Source: Pseudomonadales bacterium (GTDB lineage Bacteria > Pseudomonadota > Gammaproteobacteria > Pseudomonadales > Azotimanducaceae). From it: a stretch of DNA of 64,000 bases. Below the pieces are notes generated by a model. That model was given only the letters and a program-made list of their open reading frames with translations, did no database searches and was not told the DNA's origin. Below are positions 37,074-47,140 of the stretch, piece after piece (position 1 is the first letter of the stretch; every line of letters begins with the position of its first letter). The translations under genes were made by a program, and so were the position numbers. Location of the stretch: positions 1 to 64,000 of the forward strand of contig JAHRVQ010000006.1 in NCBI GenBank assembly GCA_019090615.1. Direction: 5' to 3'.

Positions 37074-38267
37074 TCAAGGTTCATCAAAATCTGCATAGAC
37101 ATCAAAATTATAAATACTCTGCATAATACGTTTGGCTGGATTCGCAATCATCGATTGATTTCTTACCCAGGCTTTAACCCCGCCAAGGTGGAAGATAGTA
37201 GCATTTCTTCGCGAACCAAGTTGAATTTTTCTAGTGCGAGTTTTGCGTAAATTTTCATATTCGATAAGCCCATTGGCTACATCAATCGCGGCCCCAGTTC
37301 GGCCATTAAGGCACTCTGCTAGCACAGCTGCATCTTCAATGGCCATCGCCGCCCCCTGGGCCATGAAAGGCAAGGTCGCATGACATGCATCACCCAACAA
37401 TGTTATTCTGCTCTTGCTCCATTGCTGCATTGGTGCCCGATCAAACAGCGCCCATTTATAACAATCATCCATCCCCATATGACTTATTAACATCTGAATA
37501 GTATCATTCCAACCTGTAAAATCCCGCTTTAGCTCATCCCGCTCACCTCGCTCCACCCACGATTCCACATGCCAACCCGATTTTTCTACAACACAAACAC
37601 AATTAACCATCGAGCCACCACGTACATAATAATGAACAAAGTGCTTTCCAGGACCCCACCAAACCCCTGCCACAGGCCCCAATGAGCGAGGTAGTTTATT
37701 AGCCGGCACCAATGCTCGCCAGGCAACATTGCCAGTAAACTGTGCTGCGTCCAAACCAAACAATTTCTCTCGGACCATGGAGTGAATGCCGTCTGCAGCT
37801 ATCAACGCTTCACCCGAATGCCTCGAACCATTTTCTATCAATTCCACCTGCGCTTCAGTTTGGGTAATTTCGACCACCTTTGCGCCAGTTTGTAACTGGA
37901 TCAAGGGACTCTCTTGTGCGGTATCGGCCAATACAGAAATCAGGTCAGACCGATGAAGATGATAGTGCGGAAAACCGCCTTCACCCGCGTTACTATCAAA
38001 CACATTAATACTTAACAGACGGCCTGTTTTCCATTGCCTGATTTCAGCCTGAGTAGGCAAAAATGCTGTTCGCCGCAGTTTCGCTTCGAGACCCAATTGA
38101 TGCAACACTCGGCTCGCATTTGGGCCTATCTGTATACCGGCCCCAGCTTGAGAAAAATCAACCGATTGTTCGAATACCACTGATCGAATACCCTTTGCCG
38201 CCAAACACAAAGCGGTGGTCAAACCACCAATTCCACCACCAACAATGAGTACCTGAGCGTTCTGCAT
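37074..38267 (-). CDS. FAD-dependent aromatic hydroxylase (salicylate/3-hydroxybenzoate hydroxylase-like)
   Basis: About 397 residues from the ATG at 38267. Class A flavoprotein monooxygenase: VLIVGGGIGGLTTALCLAAKG for FAD, the DG motif in LIAADGIHSMVRE, and the GD motif LLGDACHATLPFMAQGA. Hydroxylates a phenolic acid using NAD(P)H; the substrate is unknown. The frame stays open up to a TTG at 38327, right beside a hexanucleotide repeat; if used, the protein gains 20 residues. No neighbour in the same pathway. Confidence 0.88.
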   Translation of the reverse strand: MQNAQVLIVGGGIGGLTTALCLAAKGIRSVVFEQSVDFSQAGAGIQIGPNASRVLHQLGLEAKLRRTAFLPTQAEIRQWKTGRLLSINVFDSNAGEGGFPHYHLHRSDLISVLADTAQESPLIQLQTGAKVVEITQTEAQVELIENGSRHSGEALIAADGIHSMVREKLFGLDAAQFTGNVAWRALVPANKLPRSLGPVAGVWWGPGKHFVHYYVRGGSMVNCVCVVEKSGWHVESWVERGERDELKRDFTGWNDTIQMLISHMGMDDCYKWALFDRAPMQQWSKSRITLLGDACHATLPFMAQGAAMAIEDAAVLAECLNGRTGAAIDVANGLIEYENLRKTRTRKIQLGSRRNATIFHLGGVKAWVRNQSMIANPAKRIMQSIYNFDVYADFDEP

Positions 38268-38329
38268 CAGAGAACAAAATAACACTGGGCGATGCTGCGA
38301 TTCACCCAATAAGACTTTATTGAACAACT

Positions 38330-38359
38330 TTTATCTTTATCTCTATCTTTATCTTTATC
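38330..38359. repeat. Five 6-bp tandem repeats (TTTATC)
   Basis: TTTATC TTTATC TCTATC TTTATC TTTATC; read on the minus strand it is GATAAA-type. It lies 63 bp upstream of the hydroxylase ATG and 3 bp upstream of an alternative TTG. Change in copy number would shift promoter spacing. Confidence 0.85.
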
Positions 38360-38681
38360 TGGACCAGGACCACTTATGGAATAAACAGCTAAATACATTA
38401 CGCGATATGGCCCCAGGCTCTCATAAAAAGACAGTTAAAAATAAGTCAGCATTATTACTTTGATTTTAATACTGATGTCAAATATCCCTCAGTCGATAAT
38501 CTCGACCAGAAACAACCGATACAGCACTTTAAACAAAAACCGCCATTTTGCCATGACTCGCCCCACCAGCAAATTATTTTATTGTGCAACAAGCACCCTT
38601 TAGATTAGAATTTTATCCTGTTGGGTTCTAAATTGACGAATTAACAATAGCTGGGTCCGATCTTCTATAATTTCACTGCGA

Positions 38682-38720
38682 TTTTACAGCACGGTTACAG
38701 CAACGGTTTTACAGCAACGA
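38682..38720. repeat. Three 12-14-bp tandem repeats
   Basis: TTTTACAGCACGG, TTACAGCAACGG and TTTTACAGCAACGA, about 75 bp before the hybrid kinase start. Confidence 0.75.
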
Positions 38721-38795
38721 TTTATACCAATTAGACATTTGGCATTCTACTTTCAGACTCAACCAGGAAAAATTATACCTTCAAGGATGCTTTAA

Positions 38796-41039
38796 ATGTA
38801 CTCGGAAAATACTCGACCGGAAGAGCATAGGCCGACAATCCAAACAGTATCAACCACGCCACTACAAAACCTGCCAAAACTTAGACAAGAAGTTTGTTCC
38901 GTTTGCCTAAAGTTATTCATTCTCATAGGCCTGCCCGTAGTCTTATTATCATTTCATGACCATGACCCAGGCCAATATTTCCACATGTCAATCTGGCTAC
39001 TGGTCCTAGCCGCCTTTTTAATTGATACCCGTCAACCCCGACTAAGTGCCATGCTCTTAATCGCAAGTTTTTATGCCCTGGGCGTCTCTGAACTTGTATC
39101 CGATGGAAAAAACGGCTCCCACCGAGAGGTATTTATGCTGGTCACTTTTTTGGCCAGCTCACTTATAAGCACTCGCGCAGGGGTTTACGGGCTTATCAGC
39201 TGTCTTGCCACCACACTCATACTGACTCTTTTGATTGGCACAGGGATTATCGACTTAATGGCCGATACCACAGGTTACCCCGCACATTGGTCAGGCTGGT
39301 TAGTAGAATCACTATATTTACTATTTTTAGCCGGCGGTATATTGGGCGCCACCGCATACCTGATGAATAACCTTGAGCTGAGCTTATCGCAGGCAACCGA
39401 CCTGGTCGAACAACTTAAACAAGAAATATCTGAAAAACAAACTGCTATTGCCAACAGCGTTCAAAAAGAAAAAATGTACAGGTTACTTGCAAACAATGTT
39501 ACTGATGTAGTGTGCATCCTTGATCTTGACCTCAGCATTACCTATTCAAGCCCTTCAATATTAACCCAAAGAGGCCTCACCGTTGCGGAGGTACTCAACA
39601 CGGGTTTTTTTTCCGGCATCAGCCCTGCAACCCTGGGCACAGTTAATACCGCGATTCAAACTATTTTTAGCGCTATGGTTAATAAAAGCGAACACACCTT
39701 TTATGAAATAGAATTTGAACTACAACACAACGATGGCCACTACCTGTGGATAGAAGGCTTAATATCCCTGATCCGCAATGCTGAAGGTGAACCTGACTAT
39801 TTACTGTGCGTTAACAGGGATATCACCCAGCGCAAAGAAGCTGAAACTGACAAACAAATATTGCAAGATCAGGTCCGCCATATACAGCGCATCGATTCCC
39901 TGGGGCAGCTTGCAGGCGGCCTGGCACACGACTTTAACAATATTCTGGTAGCCATCATGGGTTATACGGAATTAAACCTGTTGGATCCAGCAAAGAATGA
40001 AGCCAGAGAAAATCTTGAAGGCACCTTAGAGGCAGCGCATAGGGCGTCAAAACTCACCCATCAATTATTGGCATTCGGCAGACAACAGCAATTTAACCTT
40101 GAGGTGTTTGATCTAAACAACCTGATTGGCAAGCTTGAAGATATGCTCAGCAGGCTGATCAGGCAAGATATTGTGTTGGCCATTTATCCTGCAATAGAAC
40201 CCGTATTCATTGAAGCCGACCATGGTCAGATAGAGCAGATCATCGTCAATTTAATCATTAATGCCAGAGATGCTATGCCCAACGGCGGTAATTTATCCAT
40301 ATTGACAGAAGTCGTAAGTAGCGATGAACAGTACCTTCAGCAACAGCCCACCAGGTTAGCAGATAACTATATCAAAATGACCATAAGCGACGAAGGCTGC
40401 GGCATAAATACTGCACAACTGGATCAGTTATTCGAGCCTTTCTACACCACCAAAGCTGTCGGCATGGGAACAGGCCTTGGGCTTTCAGTTGCTTACGGTA
40501 TCACCACCCAACATAATGGCTTCATCACCGCAGCGGCAAATACCGCAACCAACAATACCGGTACCGACTTTATAGTCTATTTACCACAATCGATCGCCAA
40601 TATAAAAACCCAACCTCTTGATATACCCGACAAGTATATAACCCAGGGCTCAGAGACCATCCTTCTGGTTGACGATGACGAACCGGTCAGAACCATTGCC
40701 CTGCGGATGTTAAAACGAGCCGGTTATAAAGTCATAATCGCCACCGATGGCCTGGAGGCATTATCCCTTTATCGCGAACATCAGAAAAACATACATCTTA
40801 TCTTACTTGATATCATTATGCCGAACATGGGCGGCAAGGAACTGGCCGGTATCCTGCGTACAATGCAAACAGATGTACCGATACTTTTTTGTAGTGGCTA
40901 TTATTACGATGCGGAGCAGGCCAATTTTATCCAGGATCAAGGTTATGCGCTGCTAAAAAAACCCTATACTCAAGATAAACTACTGAATAAAATTCGTGAA
41001 GTTATTAACCAGCAAGCAGCCAAAATAGCGGTCAGCTAA
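38796..41039 (+). CDS. Hybrid sensor histidine kinase (membrane, PAS, HisKA, ATPase, receiver)
   Basis: 747 residues. Membrane region of about six helices (40-195), a coiled coil, PAS domain with C-terminal PAC (about 225-345; EGEPDYLLCVNRDITQRKEAE), HisKA with LGQLAGGLAHDFNNI (His378), ATPase with NLIINARDAM, DEGCGI and GTGLGLSVAYGI, then a receiver domain (VDDDEPVRT; Asp672 in LILLDIIMP; Lys in LLKKPYT). All catalytic residues are present, which contrasts with the degenerate relative at 23.2 kb. No response regulator is adjacent. hmgA starts 24 bp downstream on the same strand. Confidence 0.92.
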   Translation: MYSENTRPEEHRPTIQTVSTTPLQNLPKLRQEVCSVCLKLFILIGLPVVLLSFHDHDPGQYFHMSIWLLVLAAFLIDTRQPRLSAMLLIASFYALGVSELVSDGKNGSHREVFMLVTFLASSLISTRAGVYGLISCLATTLILTLLIGTGIIDLMADTTGYPAHWSGWLVESLYLLFLAGGILGATAYLMNNLELSLSQATDLVEQLKQEISEKQTAIANSVQKEKMYRLLANNVTDVVCILDLDLSITYSSPSILTQRGLTVAEVLNTGFFSGISPATLGTVNTAIQTIFSAMVNKSEHTFYEIEFELQHNDGHYLWIEGLISLIRNAEGEPDYLLCVNRDITQRKEAETDKQILQDQVRHIQRIDSLGQLAGGLAHDFNNILVAIMGYTELNLLDPAKNEARENLEGTLEAAHRASKLTHQLLAFGRQQQFNLEVFDLNNLIGKLEDMLSRLIRQDIVLAIYPAIEPVFIEADHGQIEQIIVNLIINARDAMPNGGNLSILTEVVSSDEQYLQQQPTRLADNYIKMTISDEGCGINTAQLDQLFEPFYTTKAVGMGTGLGLSVAYGITTQHNGFITAAANTATNNTGTDFIVYLPQSIANIKTQPLDIPDKYITQGSETILLVDDDEPVRTIALRMLKRAGYKVIIATDGLEALSLYREHQKNIHLILLDIIMPNMGGKELAGILRTMQTDVPILFCSGYYYDAEQANFIQDQGYALLKKPYTQDKLLNKIREVINQQAAKIAVS

Positions 41040-41063
41040 TATTCCACAACTCGGTGAGTTTTA

Positions 41064-42359
41064 ATGGTTGAATTAACCTACCTTGCAGGTTTCGGCAACG
41101 AACACCAGTCAGAAGCACTGCCTGGTGCCTTGCCTGTCGGACAATTCAGTCCGCAGAATTGTCCATACAATCTATATGCAGAACAACTTTCCACGTCGGC
41201 CTTTACCCGCCCCAGGGCCCACAATCGACGCTCCTGGCTCTATCGCATCCAGCCATCAGTTTGTCAGGGTTTATTCCAGCCGATATCAGCTGGACAGGTA
41301 CATACAGCACCACTTGTTGATCCAGTTTTCACGCCTAATCCGCTACGCTGGTCACCGATCCCCGCCAGCAGCAACCAATGTGATTTCATCGATAGTTTAA
41401 TAACGATTGCCGCAAATGGTAATGCAGCCAGCCAAATCGGCGTTGCAATCCATTGGTATTGCGCCCAGCGAGACATGCACAATCGATATTTCTGCTGCGC
41501 CGACGGCGAATTACTTTTTATCCCGTTAACAGGGGATATAGAACTCATCACTGAGCTAGGCAGGATACAGATTACACCTGGCGAAATCGCCGTTATACCA
41601 CGGGGTATAAAATTCCAGGTCAAGTTACTAGCAGGCCCGGCTAGCGGCTATCTATGTGAAAATTACGGCTCACCATTTGAATTACCAGAGCGCGGCACAG
41701 TAGGTGCTAACGGCTTCGCCAATAATCGAGACTTTTTATACCCAGTTGCCTGGTTTGAAGATACCACCGCAACACAACAAATTATCACTAAATATTGTGG
41801 TCATTTTTTTGCCGCCGAAATTGACCACTCACCGCTCAACGTGGTTGCCTGGACCGGTAATTCTGCCCCGTATAAATATGATCTAGCGCGATTTAATAGT
41901 ATTAACAGCGTAAGCTTCGACCATTGCGACCCGTCTATTTTTACCGTCTTAAGCTCAGCTTCCGATACCCAGGGCATGGCCAATATCGACTTCGTGGTAT
42001 TTCCCCCGAGATGGGTCGTCGCAGAAGAAACTTTCAGACCACCCTGGTTTCATCGAAATATTATGAGTGAATTCATGGGCCTGATAAAAGGTCAGTATGA
42101 CGGCAAATCAACCGATTTCAAACCCGGCGGCATGAGCATTCATAACTGTATGACCGCCCATGGCCCAGACAGCACGACATTTGATAAAGCCAGCAAAGCA
42201 GATTTAAAGCCTCATTATCAGGCTGACGCACTCGCATTCATGATTGAATCACGCTACCCAATCAGCCCCACCAAATTCGCCTTTAACCTACCTCAACGAC
42301 AAATAAACTATCATCTTTGCTGGCAGAAATTAAACAACAATTTTACCGGCAGGATCTAA
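41064..42359 (+). CDS. hmgA: Homogentisate 1,2-dioxygenase
   Basis: 431 residues, normal length. Opens the homogentisate ring to maleylacetoacetate in phenylalanine/tyrosine breakdown. The N-terminal YLAGFGNEHQSEALPGALP is diagnostic. Iron ligands by alignment to the human enzyme (335/341/371): His330 and Glu336 in WFHRNIMSEFMG, and His366 in MTAHGPD. Other hmg genes (maleylacetoacetate isomerase, fumarylacetoacetase, HPPD) are not next to it. It follows the hybrid kinase gene by 24 bp and may share its transcript. Confidence 0.96.
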   Translation: MVELTYLAGFGNEHQSEALPGALPVGQFSPQNCPYNLYAEQLSTSAFTRPRAHNRRSWLYRIQPSVCQGLFQPISAGQVHTAPLVDPVFTPNPLRWSPIPASSNQCDFIDSLITIAANGNAASQIGVAIHWYCAQRDMHNRYFCCADGELLFIPLTGDIELITELGRIQITPGEIAVIPRGIKFQVKLLAGPASGYLCENYGSPFELPERGTVGANGFANNRDFLYPVAWFEDTTATQQIITKYCGHFFAAEIDHSPLNVVAWTGNSAPYKYDLARFNSINSVSFDHCDPSIFTVLSSASDTQGMANIDFVVFPPRWVVAEETFRPPWFHRNIMSEFMGLIKGQYDGKSTDFKPGGMSIHNCMTAHGPDSTTFDKASKADLKPHYQADALAFMIESRYPISPTKFAFNLPQRQINYHLCWQKLNNNFTGRI

Positions 42360-42364
42360 AAGCC

Positions 42365-42398
42365 CGTAGTTAAACAAGCAATGGCCACACAAACTACG
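42365..42398. terminator. Inverted repeat between convergent genes, possible weak terminator
   Basis: CGTAGTT (42365-42371) and AACTACG (42392-42398) form a seven-base stem with a 20-base loop. The right arm overlaps the stop codon of the minus-strand Nudix gene. No T run, so only a weak candidate. Confidence 0.3.
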
Positions 42399-43152
42399 AA
42401 TATTCTTCAGCCGTATGTTCAAACCTGAAACCACCTGGTGCCATAATTAGACGGTGCCGCTTACCAGCTTCTTCAGCATTCGAATTTTCATAACCCGCAT
42501 CACCATGCCACATAACAATTCTCTCGCCCGCAGCATTTTTTCCAACATTGGTTTTATAAACTTTTATCGGACTATCCTGAAACCTTTGCAGTAATGCAGC
42601 ACTGGTATTAAACAGACTCAGTTGATAAAGCGTAATCCAGGTAGGGGGGGCCAGGTCAATTTCTCCAGCCGCATGGTGGTCTAACGCTTCCTGAGGGTTT
42701 ATCCAACGATGATTCAATATCTCGCCACCATCAATGGTTACCGCATCATCTGATTGCGCAGCAGCGGCAAAAAACCAGGTAGCAAATCGTTTAGGCGCAC
42801 TGGCAGGTGGTGTCCAATGGGCAAACAGGACGAAATCATCACCCGACACTTTGAGTCCGCTTTCTTCTTCAGTTTCACGAATAGCGGCATTTTTTGCAGC
42901 AATTTCGATATCTTTATCTACCGGATAATCTGCTTCATCAATTTTTCCGCCAGGAAAAACCCACATCCCGCCAAAGGTGATACTTTTATTTTTTTGCAGC
43001 ATTAATACTTCAACCTGACCAGCGTCAGTATCTCTTAACAATATAACCGTTGCCGCATTTAACAATGGTTTTGCCTCGGCTTCCGTCGTGGTCAAATCAT
43101 TGCTATAAATATCATTTCTATGTTTACCCTGGTGTTTTTTCTCTTCAGTCAT
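42394..43152 (-). CDS. Nudix hydrolase, large form
   Basis: 252 residues. After a charged N-terminus comes AATVILLRDTDAGQVEVLMLQKNKSITFGGMWVFPGGKID and the Nudix box, GGKIDEADYPVDKDIEIAAKNAAIRETEEESGL, which has extra residues between the first Gly and the REXXEE part, as in the CoA/acyl pyrophosphatase-like RppH-unrelated NUDT19 group. The later FAHWTPPASAPKRFATWFFAA resembles NUDT7/NUDT19-type proteins, so a CoA or acyl-CoA diphosphatase role is possible. Convergent with hmgA. Confidence 0.85.
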   Translation of the reverse strand: MTEEKKHQGKHRNDIYSNDLTTTEAEAKPLLNAATVILLRDTDAGQVEVLMLQKNKSITFGGMWVFPGGKIDEADYPVDKDIEIAAKNAAIRETEEESGLKVSGDDFVLFAHWTPPASAPKRFATWFFAAAAQSDDAVTIDGGEILNHRWINPQEALDHHAAGEIDLAPPTWITLYQLSLFNTSAALLQRFQDSPIKVYKTNVGKNAAGERIVMWHGDAGYENSNAEEAGKRHRLIMAPGGFRFEHTAEEYS

Positions 43153-43299
43153 AAATTCGCCTGATTATAAATTGCCTTTGATCATAACAGCCCCGTTAAA
43201 TAGCGGCCAGTTATCTGAATAAGCCAGCTAAGCCACAATCTTTGTTATGGCCCAAGCAACCCCCAATAGCAAACCCCAAAAGCAATAACAGAAACCAAC

Positions 43300-43695
43300 T
43301 TAGACTGTAAGAGAAAGCACTCCAATCCAGCCACTCATTGCCATACCAACAGCAAAACTTAATACTCGTACCGGCGCAATATTCGCTATATAACTTATCC
43401 CATGAGATATCCGTGCAGCCACCCAAATCAAAGCCGCTGTTGACCAGTCGCCGGCAGGATCAACACCCGCCATCAAGGCCATTAAATTTGCCCCAATAAA
43501 GATCGCCAGGGCCTCCCATGCATTGGATTGTGCGCCCCAGGCCCGCGCACCCGCACCGGCCAGTTGTTCCGCCTGCACGCGTGGCTCCTTAATATCAATT
43601 TTACCAAATTGGCTATTTCTAAAAGGCAAGGAACTAGAAGCCCATATATAAGGCAACAACATGCCGACTACAAGACAATATAATTGTGTTGTCAA
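43300..43695 (-). CDS. MAPEG-family membrane protein
   Basis: 131 residues, four helices. The MAPEG pattern is visible: RVQAEQLAGAGARAWGAQSNAWEALAIF in the loop and second helix (an ERAxxAHxNxxE-like segment), and WVAARISHGISYIANI in the third-fourth helix. The start is TTG at 43695, giving MTTQLYCL, which fits relatives. Bacterial members are mostly uncharacterised; glutathione or eicosanoid-like chemistry is known only for eukaryotic ones. Confidence 0.85.
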   Translation of the reverse strand: MTTQLYCLVVGMLLPYIWASSSLPFRNSQFGKIDIKEPRVQAEQLAGAGARAWGAQSNAWEALAIFIGANLMALMAGVDPAGDWSTAALIWVAARISHGISYIANIAPVRVLSFAVGMAMSGWIGVLSLTV

Positions 43696-43939
43696 AACTA
43701 TTTACTCCGTATTAGAACTGCTCCAACATTACCCCTGACAAGTCAGAAGGTCCATAGACAATCAGCACAGAACAGATACATATCCAAAAAAAAATACTGA
43801 CAAAAACCTGCTAACTAATCCGCAGCGACGAACGAGCACAGAACAATTACAAAGGCAGGCGTGGATTTATAGCCCATTTGTAGAGGGCAAACTATAAAGA
43901 GTATGAACTTGTGCCTATCACAGCGGTTATCGGAAAAAC

Positions 43940-45694
43940 TCACTCTACCAGTTTTACCTGCTGACATTTACGAACCGAATTAACTAAAAATATTTCATCG
44001 GCTGATTGCAACATTTTTCGATCAACAATTCGTTCAGAGATTAATTTTTGCTTCAGTAACCACTGACGCATAGTACCGTTGAGCAAACCACAGCTTGCTG
44101 GAGGGGTGAACATCTCACCATTCACATTAACAACAATATTTGCAATTGACGATTCAGTCACCTGTCCTGATTCGTTATAAAAGACCACATCATCCGTATC
44201 CGAAGAAGCTAACAACGCACGGTCATATTCATCCCGACGAGTAGTTTTATGATACAGATATACATTCTTCGAATTAATAGCGTAAGTAGCGAAACGAACA
44301 GTTTTTTGTTTGTCCGCGTCAACCGGCAGCAATGTTTCAGAACCTTGCAACTGGAAAGTTGTCGATGTCATTTGCACATCACCATCAGAACTCAACAACA
44401 ACCTGATCTTATAAGGTTGGTCAGCGGAGAACTGCCGTAACATATCTTCCGCTCTGCGAGGATCATACTGAAAAGAAAAATACTCAGCCGATGATGATAA
44501 TCTATCTAGATGCGCATCTAACAAATAGCAACCACCTTCCGGCGTCCACAACAAGGTTTCGATTAAACTAAAACTGCGTTGCGGCTCTATAGTATTAATC
44601 ATTTTGGCCTTCAATAGGCATTCTGCATACTCACTACTTTCGTCAGAATCCCAAATAATGCCTCCGCCAACACCATATTCTACTTGCTGAGTATTTTTAT
44701 CAACCAACGCAGTTCTAATCGCAACATTAAACTGCGCCTTGCCTGTCGGCGAAATAAAACCAATACTACCCGTATAAATATTCCGCGGGGCTGTTTCAAA
44801 TTCCGTAATCAAATTCATCGCTTTTACTTTTGGCGCACCGGTAATAGAAGCACAAGGAAACATAGCGCGAAATATTTCACCGATAGATCGAGTAGTACGA
44901 GCACTCACGGTACTGGTCAATTGCCATAAAGTAGGGTACTTTTCCAGCTCAAACTGACGTTCGACTTTGACACTGCCTGACTCAGCAATTCTCGACAAAT
45001 CATTCCGCACCATATCCACAATCATTATATTTTCTGCTTGATCCTTAATAGACCTGGACAACTTGTTGCGCAACAGTAGATCTTGTTCGGCAGTCAGCCC
45101 CCTGGGCGCTGTTCCTTTCATTGGCCGAGATATAATACGGCCATCGTCCAGGTCAAAAAACAATTCAGGAGATGCACTACAAATGGCCCAGCCTAACATA
45201 TCAACGAAGGCAGCATATGGCGCATCTGCAGCAAACGCATGAAAAAGACTATAAGCATCCATTTCAAGTTCGGCAGTTTGTCGCAAAGTATAATTCACCT
45301 GGTATGTATCACCGGCTTCAATATGGTGTTTGATTTTCCTAAAATTTTGCCCATACATTTTTCGGCTGTTATTTAACCGCCAATTCTCAATAGGCTTAAA
45401 GTTTGTGACGCTTTCCGGCAAACAAGAAAGGATTCGAGGCGAAGAATAAATACCAAAGCAAACCTTAGGCAGGCCATCATCAGGAATCGCCTGCAAAGCC
45501 TGATCCAGGCCGGGCGCAGCATCATAACTTACAAACCCGGCTGCATAATATCCCTTTGATTTCACGGCATTATCAACCTGCTGAAATATTTCCTGGACCA
45601 TGCTTATATTTCTAGCAACTAACACTTCAACTGGATTACTGAATTGCAACCATGCACCCGTAGCAGCATATTTTATAATAATATTATTGAGCAT
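43940..45694 (-). CDS. Fused aminodeoxychorismate synthase I and aminodeoxychorismate lyase (PabB-PabC)
   Basis: 584 residues. The chorismate-binding domain (about 1-350) has RPMKGTAPRG, DLSRIAESGSV and the FPCASITGAPKVKAM active segment. The class IV aminotransferase-like domain (about 375-584) has ETLLW ... LLDAHLDRLSSSAEYF, a PLP lysine in YHKTTRRDEYD and VTESSIANIVV. Together they turn chorismate into 4-aminobenzoate for folate, with a glutamine amidotransferase (PabA) from elsewhere. The ATG lies five bases after the M20 peptidase stop, so the two are co-transcribed. Confidence 0.93.
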   Translation of the reverse strand: MLNNIIIKYAATGAWLQFSNPVEVLVARNISMVQEIFQQVDNAVKSKGYYAAGFVSYDAAPGLDQALQAIPDDGLPKVCFGIYSSPRILSCLPESVTNFKPIENWRLNNSRKMYGQNFRKIKHHIEAGDTYQVNYTLRQTAELEMDAYSLFHAFAADAPYAAFVDMLGWAICSASPELFFDLDDGRIISRPMKGTAPRGLTAEQDLLLRNKLSRSIKDQAENIMIVDMVRNDLSRIAESGSVKVERQFELEKYPTLWQLTSTVSARTTRSIGEIFRAMFPCASITGAPKVKAMNLITEFETAPRNIYTGSIGFISPTGKAQFNVAIRTALVDKNTQQVEYGVGGGIIWDSDESSEYAECLLKAKMINTIEPQRSFSLIETLLWTPEGGCYLLDAHLDRLSSSAEYFSFQYDPRRAEDMLRQFSADQPYKIRLLLSSDGDVQMTSTTFQLQGSETLLPVDADKQKTVRFATYAINSKNVYLYHKTTRRDEYDRALLASSDTDDVVFYNESGQVTESSIANIVVNVNGEMFTPPASCGLLNGTMRQWLLKQKLISERIVDRKMLQSADEIFLVNSVRKCQQVKLVE

Positions 45695-45699
45695 AGATA

Positions 45700-47103
45700 T
45701 TATTCAGAAAGCCCGGCTTCGGCCAACAGGGTTAATATACCGATTTGAACAGATATATAGCTCTGCTCTTCCTGCCACCATTCATCCAACGAATGTGCCC
45801 GACCACTACGCCCACCACGACTCATTGTCACTGCCGGGATGCCTTTGGACAAGGGTGTATTAGCATCAGTCGAAGAAAGCACAAGAGACGGTTTCAAACC
45901 AAAAGACTCGGTCGCCGCCAATGCTCGTTGAACTAAACGTGAGCCGGCATTTCCAGCAACTGCTGGACGCTTACCCACGGCTTGAATCTCCATATTAATG
46001 GCTCGACCTAATGACCTTTCAGCATTTATTTGCTTAACCGCAATTTTCATGCTGCGCTGAAAAATCGCATCAATTTCATCCAGTTTCGATTGTTCAGTGG
46101 AACGCATATCGACCTCCATCCATGATTGATAGGGTATCGAGTTAATGGATACACCTCCGCCGACCCGACCAACGTTATAACTGCTCTTTGCCCCAGTCGA
46201 AGTTGCTATAACCGCCTCCTCGACGAATTTTGCAATCGCCACACCTAACGCATGATGCGGGTTAGCAATACCGAATGCGCCCCAGGAATGCCCCCCTGCA
46301 CCATTAAAAGTTACGCGATATCGATGCGACCCTACACCACCATAGACAATTCGTTCTGCATTCCCGCCATCTATGGCGATCAATGAATCAATTGGCATTG
46401 CGCCATCACGGAACAGATGTTTCATCCCACGCAAATCACCCAATCCTTCTTCACCAACGTTACCGATGAAAACAACATCAGCCAGAGTCGTTATATTTGC
46501 ATAATTCAGCGCTCGCGCAACCATCAACACGGTCACCAAACCACGGGAATTATCGCCAACGCCCGGCGCATACAATTTACCATTCCTAAATTTAACCTTA
46601 ACATCGGTACCCTCTGGAAAAACCGTATCCAGATGGGCGCTATAGCCGATGGTTCGATCACCCGAACTACCGTGTCTTCGGCCAATTACATTACCCACAT
46701 CATCGATAACCACGTCTAAACCAATTTCTGCTAACAGTTTCGAGAAATGTGCAGCGCGGGCACTCTCCATAAAAGGCGGTGCAGGAATTTCAGTTAATTC
46801 CACCAATTCGGTGACCGACGCTTTATAGCTAGATAATGCATAGTCAAAAGCCAGCCCAACTTTCGGCTCAGCTCTCAGGCTGGCCATTTCCTGCTCAAAA
46901 TCCCGCTCAGACCAGACGTGTTCAGCCGCAGATATACTTCGAATAATTGACACTGCAGCGATACTGCATAGGAGTACCAGAAAAACTTTATGGCCACTAT
47001 AGGTCCGGCGAATGCGGCCATCAAGTCTATTTCGCTTAGTCACTCTAATAACCCTGACCTGGCGTTTATTGACAGTGCATGATTTATAATCACCCCTGCT
47101 CAT
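45700..47103 (-). CDS. M20-family metallopeptidase, membrane-anchored or exported
   Basis: 467 residues. A basic N-terminal region precedes a hydrophobic signal or anchor (VFLVLLCSIAAVSIIRSISAA). Metal and catalytic residues of the M20 group: HLDTVF (His, Asp), GVGDNSRG (Asp), GEEGLGDLRG (Glu-Glu), and His in RAHSLDEWW. The dimerisation domain insert (RYRVTFNGAGGHSWGAFG) is present. It hydrolyses peptides or N-acyl amino acids; substrate unknown. It stands directly upstream of pabBC with a five-base gap. Confidence 0.9.
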   Translation of the reverse strand: MSRGDYKSCTVNKRQVRVIRVTKRNRLDGRIRRTYSGHKVFLVLLCSIAAVSIIRSISAAEHVWSERDFEQEMASLRAEPKVGLAFDYALSSYKASVTELVELTEIPAPPFMESARAAHFSKLLAEIGLDVVIDDVGNVIGRRHGSSGDRTIGYSAHLDTVFPEGTDVKVKFRNGKLYAPGVGDNSRGLVTVLMVARALNYANITTLADVVFIGNVGEEGLGDLRGMKHLFRDGAMPIDSLIAIDGGNAERIVYGGVGSHRYRVTFNGAGGHSWGAFGIANPHHALGVAIAKFVEEAVIATSTGAKSSYNVGRVGGGVSINSIPYQSWMEVDMRSTEQSKLDEIDAIFQRSMKIAVKQINAERSLGRAINMEIQAVGKRPAVAGNAGSRLVQRALAATESFGLKPSLVLSSTDANTPLSKGIPAVTMSRGGRSGRAHSLDEWWQEEQSYISVQIGILTLLAEAGLSE

Positions 47104-47140
47104 CTGAAGTGATATTCGACAAAAATGTTGGCTAATAAAG

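Larger units (their letters stand above)
38268..38795. other. Intergenic region with two short tandem-repeat blocks
   Basis: 528 bp between the divergent FAD hydroxylase and hybrid kinase genes. It contains five TTTATC-type hexamers (38330-38359) near the hydroxylase side and three TTACAGCA-type units (38682-38720) near the kinase side. Both promoters should be here. No gene or RNA recognised. Confidence 0.5.

Noticed and set aside
43211-43426. 71-codon minus-strand frame below the MAPEG gene
   Set aside because: Mostly an out-of-frame reading of the MAPEG gene end; hydrophobic only because it reads a membrane-protein gene in another frame.
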